From: Oceanospirillum sp047518265
Lineage (GTDB): Bacteria; Pseudomonadota; Gammaproteobacteria; Pseudomonadales; Halomonadaceae
Length of the DNA stretch: 64,000 nt
NCBI GenBank assembly: GCA_047518265.1
Contig: JAKZRG010000019.1
Coordinates: 62,001-126,000 of the forward strand
Direction of reading: 5' to 3'
The position numbers were made by a program, and so were the translations under genes. The notes beneath the pieces are model-generated. The model worked only from the letters and a program-made list of their open reading frames with translations. It was not told the DNA's origin and made no database searches. Of this stretch, positions 9,074-17,620 are shown in pieces. Every line of letters begins with the position of its first letter. Within the stretch, counting starts at the first letter, position 1.

Positions 9074-9358
9074 ATGGATAACATGTTAACCATCGTCGCC
9101 ATCGTCTTGGGTTTAACACAGATTTTCCTGCTTACCCTAGGCGGTTTTCTTGTTTATTTGTTCAGACGAACACAAGAAAACAGCAAAGACCTAGGGGAGT
9201 TTAAACAGGAGGTCTATCGGGACTATGTGCATGAAGATGACCTGAAAGATCTAGACAACAAAATCGACGCCCTATTCCAGCAGGTTTTTACAAGGCTGGA
9301 CAATCTCAATAACAAACTGTTCCAAACGCAGTTAAAGCAACAGGATGAAACCGCATGA
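9074..9358 (+). CDS. Small single-span membrane protein with coiled-coil tail, unknown
   Basis: Ninety-four residues. Positions 5-30 (MLTIVAIVLGLTQIFLLTLGGFLVYLF) are a strong membrane span followed by positive charges (RRTQ). The rest is hydrophilic and heptad-like (DLDNKIDALFQQVFTRLDNLNNKLFQTQL). It lies between tail tube and tail chaperone, its stop overlapping the next start by 4 bases. It could be a holin- or spanin-like component, since no lysis genes are seen elsewhere in the operon, or an infection-related membrane factor. I do not recognise the family. Confidence 0.6.
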   Translation: MDNMLTIVAIVLGLTQIFLLTLGGFLVYLFRRTQENSKDLGEFKQEVYRDYVHEDDLKDLDNKIDALFQQVFTRLDNLNNKLFQTQLKQQDETA

Positions 9359-9684
9359 CTGATACAAAAGAAATCACAGTTACTCTGGGTGATACAGATT
9401 TCACATTTGATGTAGGTAACACCGATTACAACAAGATGTTGAACAATATGTCTGGTAGCCGTGCGGTTCAAGCCGGTTTTAATCTGTTATCGAGCACAGT
9501 AAAGCAAGAACAGCGGGCAACCCTAATCAGCATTATTACTGACAAAGAGAAAAAGCCACACGGCACCGTGGTACTGGAAGTTGTTGGCATCATATCTGAA
9601 GAATTTACCGACAGCCTACCAACAGCGGTAAAAAAGCGCAGCAGTACGCCGACACCTGCAGACGAAATGGATATGACGGATTAA
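9355..9684 (+). CDS. Tail assembly chaperone, short (unshifted) form
   Basis: 109-residue protein between tail tube and tape measure, the standard slot for a tail assembly chaperone (E in P2, G in lambda). It starts DTKEITVTLGDTDFTFDVGNTDYNKMLNNM, the usual chaperone N-terminal domain, and ends 16 codons past a slippery heptamer at 9630-9636. Like lambda G/GT and P2 E/E+E', most ribosomes should make this short form and a minority the -1 extended form (see next entry). It is expected to coat the tape measure during tail assembly and to be absent from the virion. Confidence 0.83.
   Translation: MTDTKEITVTLGDTDFTFDVGNTDYNKMLNNMSGSRAVQAGFNLLSSTVKQEQRATLISIITDKEKKPHGTVVLEVVGIISEEFTDSLPTAVKKRSSTPTPADEMDMTD
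9630..9636 (+). promoter_or_regulatory. A_AAA_AAG ribosomal -1 slippery heptamer
   Basis: In the zero frame the codons are gtA AAA AAG cgc, the optimal bacterial -1 slippery heptamer (also used in E. coli dnaX). It lies 48 bases before the zero-frame stop. Slippage joins the chaperone to the downstream open frame ending at 9827. A short GCAG...CTGC pairing just downstream is weak, so the stimulator is uncertain. Confidence 0.8.
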
Positions 9685-9827
9685 TTGCCCTGCGTCGCCA
9701 TTACCTGCCCCACGAAGACGACAGCCCAGAATCGTTGGGGCGGGCGCTGTATCTGCAAGATCTGGAATCAGAACGACTCAAAAATGCCGTAGCGGCCGGT
9801 ATCGCTCTGGCATTTAACGGCAAATAA
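9636..9827 (+). CDS. -1 frameshift extension of the tail assembly chaperone
   Basis: Translated in the -1 frame from the slippery site, this stretch adds 63 residues (AQQYADTCRRNGYDGLIAL..., ending AGIALAFNGK before TAA 9825-9827). Fusion length is about 157 residues (94+63). The reading frame stays open, is rich in charged residues (HEDDSPESLGRALYLQDLESERLKNAV), has no ribosome site of its own, and ends 33 bases before the tape-measure ATG. This is the layout of the GT-type extension that binds the tube protein. Read without the shift, the gap would be a 176-base non-coding stretch, which is rare in this tightly packed operon. Confidence 0.8.
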   Translation, partial: AQQYADTCRRNGYDGLIALRRHYLPHEDDSPESLGRALYLQDLESERLKNAVAAGIALAFNGK

Positions 9828-9860
9828 CTTCATTCACTACCATCCGATCAGGGAGACATT

Positions 9861-12800
9861 ATGGCCAGTAGCCGACTAGAACGACTGCAGCTAATTTTAG
9901 GCCTGACGGATCGTTTGTCTGAGCCCCTGCAGCGTATCCAACGATTGGTAAACCGTGTCACCAATAATATTAGCCAGGGCTTTCAAAATGCCCGCGATGG
10001 TATCGGTGCCATGTTTGCTGCCGGTGCCGGTTTTGCTATGACGGTCTCCCCTACAATCGACATGAATAACGCACGGGGGGAAGTGGCCAGTCTGGGTGTC
10101 GATGATGCGGTTTTAGATCAGCTTAATCAGTCTGGTTTGCAATACTCCATGCAATTTGGCGAGTCGGCCCAGGGCTATGTCCGTGCGGCATACGATATCC
10201 AGTCCGCGATTGATGGCTTGCAAGGCGCTGACCTGCCAACTTTTACCACTGCTGCTGGCACACTAGCCAAAGCCACCAAAGCGGATGTAGGCACGGTAAC
10301 CAGTTATTTCGGCAGTATGTACGGTATTTTCCGCCGCCAGGCTACAGAAATGGGTAAATCCAACTGGGTAGAAATGGTAACTGGTCGTACTGCTGTAGCT
10401 GTTCAGAAGTTTAAGACTAGCGGCCCACAAATGGCCGCTGCGTTCGAATCATTAGGTGCCGATGCGACTAGCTACGGTGTCAGCATGGCGGAACAGATGG
10501 CGATTCTGGGTAATCTTCAATCTGCGTTACCGTCTGGCTCAGAAGCTGGTAGTAAATATCGCGCATACCTAGCAGGTGTTGTTAATGCCGAATCCAAACT
10601 GGGGTTAAAGTTCAGTGACTCAGAGGGTCGCCTTTTACCTGTTGTTGATGTGTTAGAGCGCATCCGTAATAAATACGGTGATATCGATACGCTAGCTGAA
10701 GGCGGGCTGTTAAATACCGCATTTGGTGGTACAGAAGCCACTGCCTTTTTAAAACTCCTGTCCGCTGATATTGGCAAGATCAACAAAGATATTAAAGAAA
10801 TCGCGGATATCAAAGGGGCCAATAAAGCCATTGAAATGGCGCAGAAAATGGAAGATCCCTGGGCGCGGTTATCTATGGCCATCACTGCGGTCACTATCGC
10901 TATTTATCAAAAAGCCCTGCCAGCCATTGAGCCGTTTATTCGGCAAATGGTTGATGGAATGGCCGTTCTTGTCGCATGGACAGATAAATACCCCCATCTG
11001 ACCAAAGTCGTTGGCTTACTATCCTTTGCACTGCTGGGCTTGGTGGCGGTAGGCGGTGCTGTCAGTCTTACTGTAGGCATTATGCGTTTTGCTTTGGGTG
11101 GGTTACAGGCAACGCTGATACCTGCCATCGCTATGATTTGGCGTTATGGCTTTAGCTGGATATTTGCTATTCGCAATATCAATCTGGCTGGTCGAGCGAT
11201 GGCGCTATTTAACTTTATTGGGCGAGCAGTAATAGTGAGTTTTGCTGCCGTTAAAGCAATCACTCTTGGCCTGGCGGGCGGTTTTGGCTTGCTGGCCGGT
11301 GGGCTTTGGTCTGCCATTACTGCAACCTGGTCATTTACAGCGGCATTACTCGCAAACCCGATTACATGGATCGTGCTCGGTATCGTTGCTCTGATTGCTG
11401 GTCTAGTGGCACTAGTCTTTTATTGGGATGAGGTCACCGCCGGTATCAAACGATTTGCGGATTTTGTAGCCACAGGGGCGGTTAATGCCTGGCAATCCTT
11501 TATCGATTTTATCGGCAGTATCAACCCATTTGATTTTGTCGGTGAGTCTATTGATTGGCTGATTACTAAAATCAATCTAATCCCCGGTATCGATATCGAT
11601 CTGAATAATCCAGATATCCCACAACTCCCTAACCAGGTGCAAACGGTACAACAACAGATTCAACCTGCAGGCGAGAAAACAAGCTGGTTCTCAGGCTTGG
11701 GCGGCAATATCACCGAGGGCGTTAGTACTGGTATCGATGCAGCTATTAACTGGTTTAATTCAGAACCTGAAATACCCGCTCTACCAGATGCGGTGGCTAC
11801 AGCTAATATTGTGCCGAAAATGGGCGCAGTACCTGCAATTACAGACCAATCTGCAATAGCAAAAATCACCCCTGAAATGAGTAATGTACCGGCTATTCAA
11901 CCGGGAATTACAACAGCCTCAATTGTACCCGTTTTAGGCCCAGAACCCCAGCTTCCAGCGCTGGAAAACACCGCTAATATTCAACAAATTTTAGGCGCAG
12001 CGCCGCAGCTGCAGACGATTAATCAGATTGCCCGAATCACCTCAAATATGAGTGATGTACCGGTGATTTCTGATCAAATGGCTATTGCCAATATCACGCC
12101 AGTTTTAGGTCAGATGCCGCATCTACAGGAGATCAGGTCTACTGCTCAGATCACTCCTAATATGAATGATGTGCCGGTGATTGCAGATCAGATGACCACT
12201 GCTGCTATTAACCCTATTTTGGGTACCGTTCCACAGCTGCAGGAGATTAACCAGGTTGCTCGGATTACGCCTGATCTGGCACCGCTACCTACTGTTATGG
12301 ATCAGTCAGCAACAGCCGCGATTAGTCCGATGATGGGTGATGTACCAGTGATTACGGATCAGATGGCCACAGCTAATATCAACCCTATTTTGGGTACTGT
12401 TCCTGCGGTATCTGATTCTATGGCCACCGCTACGATCGACACCGTTTTAAACTCGGTACCAGAGCTGCAGGAGATGAATCAGATTGCCCGGATTACTCCA
12501 GAAATGTCACCTATCCCCATGGTTGCTAACCAGATGGCCACTGCCAATATTGAGGCTGTTTTAAGCCCGGTACCAGAGCTGCAGGAGATACAGAGTGCAG
12601 CGCGTATCACCCCTGAATTATTCCCAGTTCCTACTGTTTCAGATCAGTCAGCAATAGCCGCTATTAGTCCGATGATGGGTGATATTCCGACAGTAGCAGA
12701 CACCTTGGCCACCGCTAATATCAACCCTGTTTTGGGCACGGTTCCCCAGCTGCCACAAATCACTAATACCGCTGATTTAATACCAGCCCTGGGCACAATG

Positions 12801-13133
12801 CCAGAGCTGCCAGAAATCACGGCTATTGCCCGGATTACACCTGAAATTGGCGATATACCAGGGTTGGAAACAGACAGCTCGATACTGCAACAGCAACAGT
12901 TAGAGATGCAGTTACAACAGGAATCAGAGCAACTGAAACCGGAAGCCCTGCAACTGCAGCCACAGCCGCAAAAAATGGAACAGGGTGGACTGCTGCAAGC
13001 CATCAGCAATGTCGTGAATAACAATAACCAGGGCGGTAATACCGTACATATCGAAAAACTAGAGGTTGTGAACCAGGGCGAGGCGATGACCGGCGATCAA
13101 TTATTATACGAACTGAAAATGGCCACATCATGA
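9861..13133 (+). CDS. Tail tape measure protein with 19-unit internal repeat
   Basis: 1090 residues; sets tail length and helps DNA ejection. Residues 1-340 are the conserved tape-measure core (DMNNARGEVASLGV, then GTVTSYFGSMYGIFR, and the G-rich GLLNTAFGGTEATAFLKLLS). Hydrophobic spans lie about 375-425 and 450-530, then DEVTAGIKRFADFV. Residues 646-1006 are about 19 tandem units of 17-21 residues with consensus A-T-A-x-I-x-P-x-L-G-x-V-P-x-L-x-x-x-x-Q. The C-terminal 80 residues are Gln-rich and coiled-coil-like. The ribosome site GGGAGACATT precedes the ATG. The repeat block is unusual (see findings). Confidence 0.92.
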   Translation: MASSRLERLQLILGLTDRLSEPLQRIQRLVNRVTNNISQGFQNARDGIGAMFAAGAGFAMTVSPTIDMNNARGEVASLGVDDAVLDQLNQSGLQYSMQFGESAQGYVRAAYDIQSAIDGLQGADLPTFTTAAGTLAKATKADVGTVTSYFGSMYGIFRRQATEMGKSNWVEMVTGRTAVAVQKFKTSGPQMAAAFESLGADATSYGVSMAEQMAILGNLQSALPSGSEAGSKYRAYLAGVVNAESKLGLKFSDSEGRLLPVVDVLERIRNKYGDIDTLAEGGLLNTAFGGTEATAFLKLLSADIGKINKDIKEIADIKGANKAIEMAQKMEDPWARLSMAITAVTIAIYQKALPAIEPFIRQMVDGMAVLVAWTDKYPHLTKVVGLLSFALLGLVAVGGAVSLTVGIMRFALGGLQATLIPAIAMIWRYGFSWIFAIRNINLAGRAMALFNFIGRAVIVSFAAVKAITLGLAGGFGLLAGGLWSAITATWSFTAALLANPITWIVLGIVALIAGLVALVFYWDEVTAGIKRFADFVATGAVNAWQSFIDFIGSINPFDFVGESIDWLITKINLIPGIDIDLNNPDIPQLPNQVQTVQQQIQPAGEKTSWFSGLGGNITEGVSTGIDAAINWFNSEPEIPALPDAVATANIVPKMGAVPAITDQSAIAKITPEMSNVPAIQPGITTASIVPVLGPEPQLPALENTANIQQILGAAPQLQTINQIARITSNMSDVPVISDQMAIANITPVLGQMPHLQEIRSTAQITPNMNDVPVIADQMTTAAINPILGTVPQLQEINQVARITPDLAPLPTVMDQSATAAISPMMGDVPVITDQMATANINPILGTVPAVSDSMATATIDTVLNSVPELQEMNQIARITPEMSPIPMVANQMATANIEAVLSPVPELQEIQSAARITPELFPVPTVSDQSAIAAISPMMGDIPTVADTLATANINPVLGTVPQLPQITNTADLIPALGTMPELPEITAIARITPEIGDIPGLETDSSILQQQQLEMQLQQESEQLKPEALQLQPQPQKMEQGGLLQAISNVVNNNNQGGNTVHIEKLEVVNQGEAMTGDQLLYELKMATS
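11796..12879 (+). repeat. About 19 degenerate ~57-bp in-frame repeats within the tape measure gene
   Basis: Units begin near A-T-A-N-I-V-P at 11796 and end near 12879. Two flavours alternate: one with I-(N/T)-P-(I/V)-L-G-x-V-P-Q-L-Q-E-I and one with A-R-I-T-P-E-(M/L)-x-x-(V/I)-P-x-V-x-D-Q-(M/S). Codon use differs between copies, so the array is old and kept at protein level, while several units (for example around 12200 and 12390) remain close at DNA level. Confidence 0.85.
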
Positions 13134-13459
13134 GCAATATAGATCTGTTAATTATCGGTGATGATCTGGCATTAAATGCAGTAGGCGAACCCGCGTTAAC
13201 CGCAACAGAGACGGGCTGTATCGCCCAGGATCTGCGTCATATGATCCGCGAACGCGGTTACGCAATACAGGCAGTTGCAGATAACAACCCTGTTACCCGT
13301 GCAAACCTAATGACAATCATAGAGCTGCAGGTTGAAGAGGATCGTCGCATTCGCCCCGGAACCGCTAACGTAATGTATCTGGGCAATGGGCAATTTAACT
13401 GCAGTGCAGAAACAGAAACCGGCGAATCCGTCAGCATTGAAATTGCAGGTGCATCATGA
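13130..13459 (+). CDS. Baseplate wedge protein, GpW/gp25-like (DUF2590 type)
   Basis: 109 residues. Pattern: a short strand (IDLLIIGDDLALNAVGEPALT), then QDLRHMIRERGYAIQAVADN and a strand-rich end with ANVMYLGNGQFNCSAETETGESVSIEIA. This fits the DUF2590 family found just before baseplate J in DUF2586-type phages, where it stands in for P2 GpW. It overlaps the tape-measure stop by 4 bases and the next gene by 4 bases, implying coupled translation. It would join the sheath end to the baseplate wedge. The fold assignment is from synteny more than motif. Confidence 0.72.
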   Translation: MSNIDLLIIGDDLALNAVGEPALTATETGCIAQDLRHMIRERGYAIQAVADNNPVTRANLMTIIELQVEEDRRIRPGTANVMYLGNGQFNCSAETETGESVSIEIAGAS

Positions 13460-14625
13460 CAGATCTGTTTAAAAAACTCATAGATGATAGCGGTATTCCG
13501 ACGACTGATGATGCCCTGAAAACAGCATGGAAAACCGAGGTAACAAACGCAGGCAGTAGCATCAGCAATGACAGTAACTACAGCCCGTTTTGGCGTGTTG
13601 TCAGCTCGTTAATCACTAAACCCTCGCAGTGGCTGATAAACACGTTATTGATCGGTCAGGTTATGCCGCAGTTTTATCTAAAAACGGCCAGTGGCACGTT
13701 TTTAGATCTATTCGGGGATGGCTATGGCGTAACCCGTAAAACTGGCCAGCGCACCCAGGGCACATTGTCATTTAGCCGTATTGATCCCGCTGACGAACTG
13801 ACGGTACCGTCGGGCACTATCATTAGCTCGTTACCCGTTAACAATACTGTTTATCAGTTAACACTATTGGCTGATGCCGTGTTTCCTTCCGGTGCCAGCA
13901 GCACCACAGGTACTGCCGAGGCGGTAACCATCGGCGGGGCCTATAACTTGGAATCCGGCTATTACGATCAGATCCAGTTCGACGGCGTCACAGTGACAAA
14001 CGAGACAGGCTGGATTACCCAGCTGGGCGCAGACGATGAGTCAGACGACGATTTTAGATTACGCATCCGCAACGCCTTTAATACATTATCCAGCTATCAC
14101 ACTGACGGTATTTACCGCCGTCTGATCAGCGAGTTTGCCGGTATCCCGGTCGATGGTATCTGGTTTTTGCATGATGCACCCCGTGGTCCTGGTACCGCTA
14201 ACGCCTATCTGTTATTTGATCTAGCGACACCGGCAGACTCTGTACTGACGAGTATCAATCGCCAGATTATGGACGATGGCAATCATGGTCATGGCGATGA
14301 TTTGTTAGTTCTCGCGATGCCGGAACAGCTCTACAGTCTGACCTGTACCCTATATTTAACGAACGACATATTAGAGGCTGAACGGGCGCAGGTTGAGTAC
14401 AACGTTGAACAGGCCATCCGCTGTGCGTTTAGGGAAAATGCAGCGTATACAGAGCAGCAAATCACCCGTGTACAGCCAAAATCCCGGTTTAGCCTGGCAA
14501 AACTGACCGGCGAACTAATCAGGCTTTTTCCTGAGCTGGAATCATTAGAGTTTGACCGGTCAGATATTGTCAGCGGCCTGCATGTACCCGCCCTGGATGA
14601 GCTGACTGTGCAGAGGGCTGCATGA
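13456..14625 (+). CDS. Baseplate assembly protein, GpJ type
   Basis: A 389-residue wedge protein of the baseplate J family. Seen: a long N-terminal helical part, GTFLDLFGDGYGVTRKTGQRTQGTLSFSR near 75-105 followed by PSGTIISS (the typical 'vpaGT.v' strand), DESDDDFRLRIRNAF at about 195-210 (a conserved J-family segment), and a C-terminal domain ending VQRAA. Lies between the GpW-like and GpI-like genes, matching the W-J-I order of P2. Confidence 0.9.
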   Translation: MTDLFKKLIDDSGIPTTDDALKTAWKTEVTNAGSSISNDSNYSPFWRVVSSLITKPSQWLINTLLIGQVMPQFYLKTASGTFLDLFGDGYGVTRKTGQRTQGTLSFSRIDPADELTVPSGTIISSLPVNNTVYQLTLLADAVFPSGASSTTGTAEAVTIGGAYNLESGYYDQIQFDGVTVTNETGWITQLGADDESDDDFRLRIRNAFNTLSSYHTDGIYRRLISEFAGIPVDGIWFLHDAPRGPGTANAYLLFDLATPADSVLTSINRQIMDDGNHGHGDDLLVLAMPEQLYSLTCTLYLTNDILEAERAQVEYNVEQAIRCAFRENAAYTEQQITRVQPKSRFSLAKLTGELIRLFPELESLEFDRSDIVSGLHVPALDELTVQRAA

Positions 14626-15173
14626 TGGAAAAATTCAAATTGCCTGTCTGGCTAAACGGCCCGGAGATCACAAAATTAAAAACAGCGGCTGATAACTGGT
14701 GGTTGCAGATAGAGGACTGGCTAAAACTGCCCCTCAATCAATTAGATGCAGAAACCTGCCATCCTAATATTTTGCAGTTGTTAGCGTATCAGCGTGACGT
14801 TGAGCGATTCCCGTCTGAACCAGATGATCTCTATAGGAAGCGAGTCAAATACGCGATTGATAATGCTAAAGATGCGGGAAGCCGGGCCGGTTTTGAACGC
14901 ATTTTACAGCGTTTTGATATTGATGTAGCAGAGCTGGTTGAACGCGATCCGGCCAGCGATTGGGATATGATCCGGGTAAAACTGAATAGCCCTATGCTGC
15001 AACAGAATCCAGATCTTGGGCAATACATTGTACGTCGATACGGGCGTACTTGCCGACGTTATGATTTTTCGACAGAGGATAGGGCCTTGCCCGTCTATTT
15101 TTCTGCACAGTTAGCGTCTGTCGATCGACAAACTATTTATTTACCCGTACACCCACTATTAGCCAATTTATAA
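14622..15173 (+). CDS. Baseplate/tail protein, GpI type
   Basis: 183 residues. DAETCHPNILQLLAYQRDVERFPSEPDDLYRKRVKYAIDNAKDAGSRAGFERILQRFDID (about 42-105) is the characteristic GpI pattern in which a wedge protein holds the tail fibre attachment site. Two ATG codons overlap the GpJ stop (14622 and 14625), and either could be used. Directly followed by the fibre gene, 10 bases downstream. Function: baseplate periphery and fibre anchoring by family and order. Confidence 0.8.
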   Translation: MMEKFKLPVWLNGPEITKLKTAADNWWLQIEDWLKLPLNQLDAETCHPNILQLLAYQRDVERFPSEPDDLYRKRVKYAIDNAKDAGSRAGFERILQRFDIDVAELVERDPASDWDMIRVKLNSPMLQQNPDLGQYIVRRYGRTCRRYDFSTEDRALPVYFSAQLASVDRQTIYLPVHPLLANL

Positions 15174-15183
15174 TAGGTTTTTT

Positions 15184-16944
15184 ATGTCTAACGGTACTAC
15201 TACAGATGCAGGCGCAGACTATATTTTAGACCGCATCGCGCAATCATTACCCACTATAATTAGCCATTTTATACTCGCTAACATTCCCGGTGTAGATAGC
15301 AGTACAGCACCTGATGTTGCATTACCCATACCCGACGCACAATATATTGTTAAAAATGATGTACCCGTTTATTCACAAGCCAAGGTTGATGACGACGCGG
15401 TTACATTCTCGTTTATGCTAGATCAAAACGAGGGTGATTATGATTTCAACTTTGTCGGTGCGATTACTGATACGGGGGTAATGCTGGCGTTTTACTATGT
15501 ACCACTCGTTGCTAAAAGGGCTGGTAAAAATCAGATTACGACTAAAAACCTGATCATACCTTTTAAAAATGCGGCAGCCACATTTGATATCACTATACCC
15601 ACTGAAAGCTGGCAGATTGATTTTACACAGCAAATTGCAGAAGCTGAAGCACGGCTAAATATTAGTCTAGAATCACTATCACAAAATACTGACTCCGAAG
15701 TATTAAGATTAGATAGTAAAATAGACCAGACATCAGAAAACACTGATTCAGAAGTATTAAGGCTAGATAGTAAAATAGACCAGACATCAGAAAACACTGA
15801 TTCAGAAGTATTAAGGATAGAAAATAAAATTACAAACGAGATTAGTTCTATAGAATCAAAACTTTCATCATCAACTACTTTGAATGGGCCGCAAATCATT
15901 TATAGCGGCACTGTAAACATATACAAAATAACTAACTACGATTCATTTAGCCAATATCACGCTACTATAAACACTGGCACAGTGTCGATTTCTGGCGATG
16001 AAGTCACTTTAAATATCCCGCTGGAAATATCAGACGGTTATTTAAACCTGAATATTCAGAGAAACAATATATCCAGTGTATTTGTTATTGAAGCTAGGGT
16101 GTCATATGTAGAAGTACCTGTGCATTTAGCACCAGTAAATGGAGCTAGCAATCTTGCCTATTTTGATACAATCACACTGTTTTCATCGGATTTTAGTACT
16201 GTACCAGCAGGTTTTGACACACACAAAAACACGTCATGGCAAGCGTCAACTGATCTGACATTTACAAACATCGTTTGGCAGTCATTGAATGACGACGTTA
16301 ACTTAAAAGAAATAACAATTCCTGCGGGTACTTTTTCTGGTGGCCAAAGAATCTATTGGCGGGTCAAATATAATGGGTTTTTAGATGATTCAGATTGGTC
16401 TGGGATTAGTTATTTTGATGTTCGTTCTTTGACTGCTGGAGATATTGTTAATGGTGATATTGTCGCGGGCCAAACTGATGGAGACTATTTATTAGTTGCT
16501 CCTTCAACAATGAGAGAAAAACGAGCATGGGGACTATATGCTACTGATACGAGCTTACCAAATAATACATACCCTGATTTAAATACAGGAAAATACAATA
16601 CAGATCTTTTGACCAGCGGCACATACAACAGCATTACGGATGCTGTGGGTTCTGCCGGTTCACCTGCTGCAGAATATGCAAGATCTAACGGCTACGACCT
16701 GCCGAACAGACAAGAATTAGAGCTCGTGTATAACAATCGTGCAAATATTGACGATGCAGATACGTCAAACGGAGTTACTCTCGCGTCAATTGCTACCAGC
16801 TCTGGCGATAATCGGTACGTGTTGACGTCGAGTGAATACTCTGCGTCGTTTTCTGTTGCTATTTTTTTCCACAACGGCGGTGTTGATTCTATCTCGAAAG
16901 GCTTCAGCACCTGGGTCGTACCCGTGCGACGTATACCTGTTTGA
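15184..16944 (+). CDS. Tail fibre protein (collar-fibre N-domain, coiled-coil repeats, DUF1566-like tip)
   Basis: 586 residues. Residues 1-150 (DAGADYILDRIAQSLPTIISHFILANIPGVD..., VFSYT-like strands) are the tail-collar fibre attachment domain. About 165-215 holds 2.6 copies of an 18-residue unit (DSEVLRLDSKIDQTSENT), a coiled-coil stalk. A beta-rich middle with a fibronectin-like part follows (SSDFSTVPAGFDTHKNTSWQAS). The tip, about 440-586, has REKRAWGLYATD, NGYDLPNRQELELVYNNR, VLTSSEYSASFSVAIFFHNGG and VVPVRRIPV, the DUF1566 (Lcl) pattern with a C-type-lectin-like fold. The tip probably binds the host receptor. A ribosome site is weak. Confidence 0.85.
   Translation: MSNGTTTDAGADYILDRIAQSLPTIISHFILANIPGVDSSTAPDVALPIPDAQYIVKNDVPVYSQAKVDDDAVTFSFMLDQNEGDYDFNFVGAITDTGVMLAFYYVPLVAKRAGKNQITTKNLIIPFKNAAATFDITIPTESWQIDFTQQIAEAEARLNISLESLSQNTDSEVLRLDSKIDQTSENTDSEVLRLDSKIDQTSENTDSEVLRIENKITNEISSIESKLSSSTTLNGPQIIYSGTVNIYKITNYDSFSQYHATINTGTVSISGDEVTLNIPLEISDGYLNLNIQRNNISSVFVIEARVSYVEVPVHLAPVNGASNLAYFDTITLFSSDFSTVPAGFDTHKNTSWQASTDLTFTNIVWQSLNDDVNLKEITIPAGTFSGGQRIYWRVKYNGFLDDSDWSGISYFDVRSLTAGDIVNGDIVAGQTDGDYLLVAPSTMREKRAWGLYATDTSLPNNTYPDLNTGKYNTDLLTSGTYNSITDAVGSAGSPAAEYARSNGYDLPNRQELELVYNNRANIDDADTSNGVTLASIATSSGDNRYVLTSSEYSASFSVAIFFHNGGVDSISKGFSTWVVPVRRIPV
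15691..15830 (+). repeat. 54-bp tandem repeat in the tail fibre gene
   Basis: Copies begin at 15691, 15745 and 15799 (the last partial). Copies 1 and 2 differ at only a few bases. Each full unit encodes 18 residues, which is not a multiple of 7 but keeps a hydrophobic periodicity compatible with a trimeric stalk. Copy-number change would lengthen or shorten the fibre without breaking the frame. Confidence 0.85.
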
Positions 16945-16960
16945 TGGTGAGTTTTATTTT

Positions 16961-17620
16961 ATGAAGTTCGGAATTATATCTCTTAGTGGTCGTATTATTT
17001 GTGACCCGATTCGGTATGACCAGACACGTTTTACTAACATTGTAAAACGCTATGGCGGTAATACAGAAAAACTGCCAGAGCAAGAGCCCACAGGAACGGT
17101 TGATTGCTTAGCTTTAAAAATTGTTCCGGGGCGAGATATACCCAGCATACCTCCGCACCCACATGCTTATACAAAAACATTGCAACCATGGCGTGTTGCC
17201 GGTGATGAGCTGCAACGAGGATTTGATTTTCATCTGCTCCCCATTGACGAAATCCGCGATAACCTAACCGAAGCGCTGTCTGATATCCGCTGGCGTCACG
17301 AAACCGGTGGTATTGACCTGGCCGGTAGCCAGATCCTAACGGATCGGGAGAGCTACGGCATGTTATCCAACACCTATACATCTCTAAAAAATGGTTTAGT
17401 ACCGGATGCACAATGGAAATCAGCCACGGGCTGGATCACCGTTACGTTGCCAGCGTTAGAACCCATTGCTAAAGCTGTGGCCGAACACGTCCGGGCGGCT
17501 TTTGCTGCGGAACGCTATGTCTCAGAGCAAATTATTACTAAAGCCCTTGATACAGACGCTTTACTGGCCATCGATCTGCAGCACGAATTTGACCAGGCAT
17601 TAACGCAGGTAGCCGTATGA
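16961..17620 (+). CDS. Fibre-associated protein with DUF4376-like domain
   Basis: 219 residues starting at the ATG at 16961, which has GGTGAG nine bases upstream; the longer frame back to 16832 overlaps the fibre gene and is not needed. The half from about 85 (LPIDEIRDNLTEALSDIRWRHETGGIDLAGSQILTDRESYGMLSNTYTSLKNG, then WKSATGWITVTLPALEPIAKAVAEHVRAAFAAE) follows the DUF4376 pattern found in proteins encoded after tail fibres, often fibre assembly or tip proteins. Its exact role is not known to me. Confidence 0.7.
   Translation: MKFGIISLSGRIICDPIRYDQTRFTNIVKRYGGNTEKLPEQEPTGTVDCLALKIVPGRDIPSIPPHPHAYTKTLQPWRVAGDELQRGFDFHLLPIDEIRDNLTEALSDIRWRHETGGIDLAGSQILTDRESYGMLSNTYTSLKNGLVPDAQWKSATGWITVTLPALEPIAKAVAEHVRAAFAAERYVSEQIITKALDTDALLAIDLQHEFDQALTQVAV

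Noticed and set aside
12644..13024. Long antisense ORF under the tape measure repeats
   Set aside because: Its frame is open because the sense repeat has biased codons; the Cys/Ser-rich product lacks any domain.
16500..16944. Diversity-generating retroelement target at the tail fibre tip
   Set aside because: The fold family fits, but there is no reverse transcriptase gene and no second copy of the 3' end nearby that could be a template repeat.
16832..16960. Longer start for the DUF4376-like gene
   Set aside because: The extension overlaps the tail fibre C-terminus by over 110 bases in another frame, while the ATG at 16961 has a good ribosome site.
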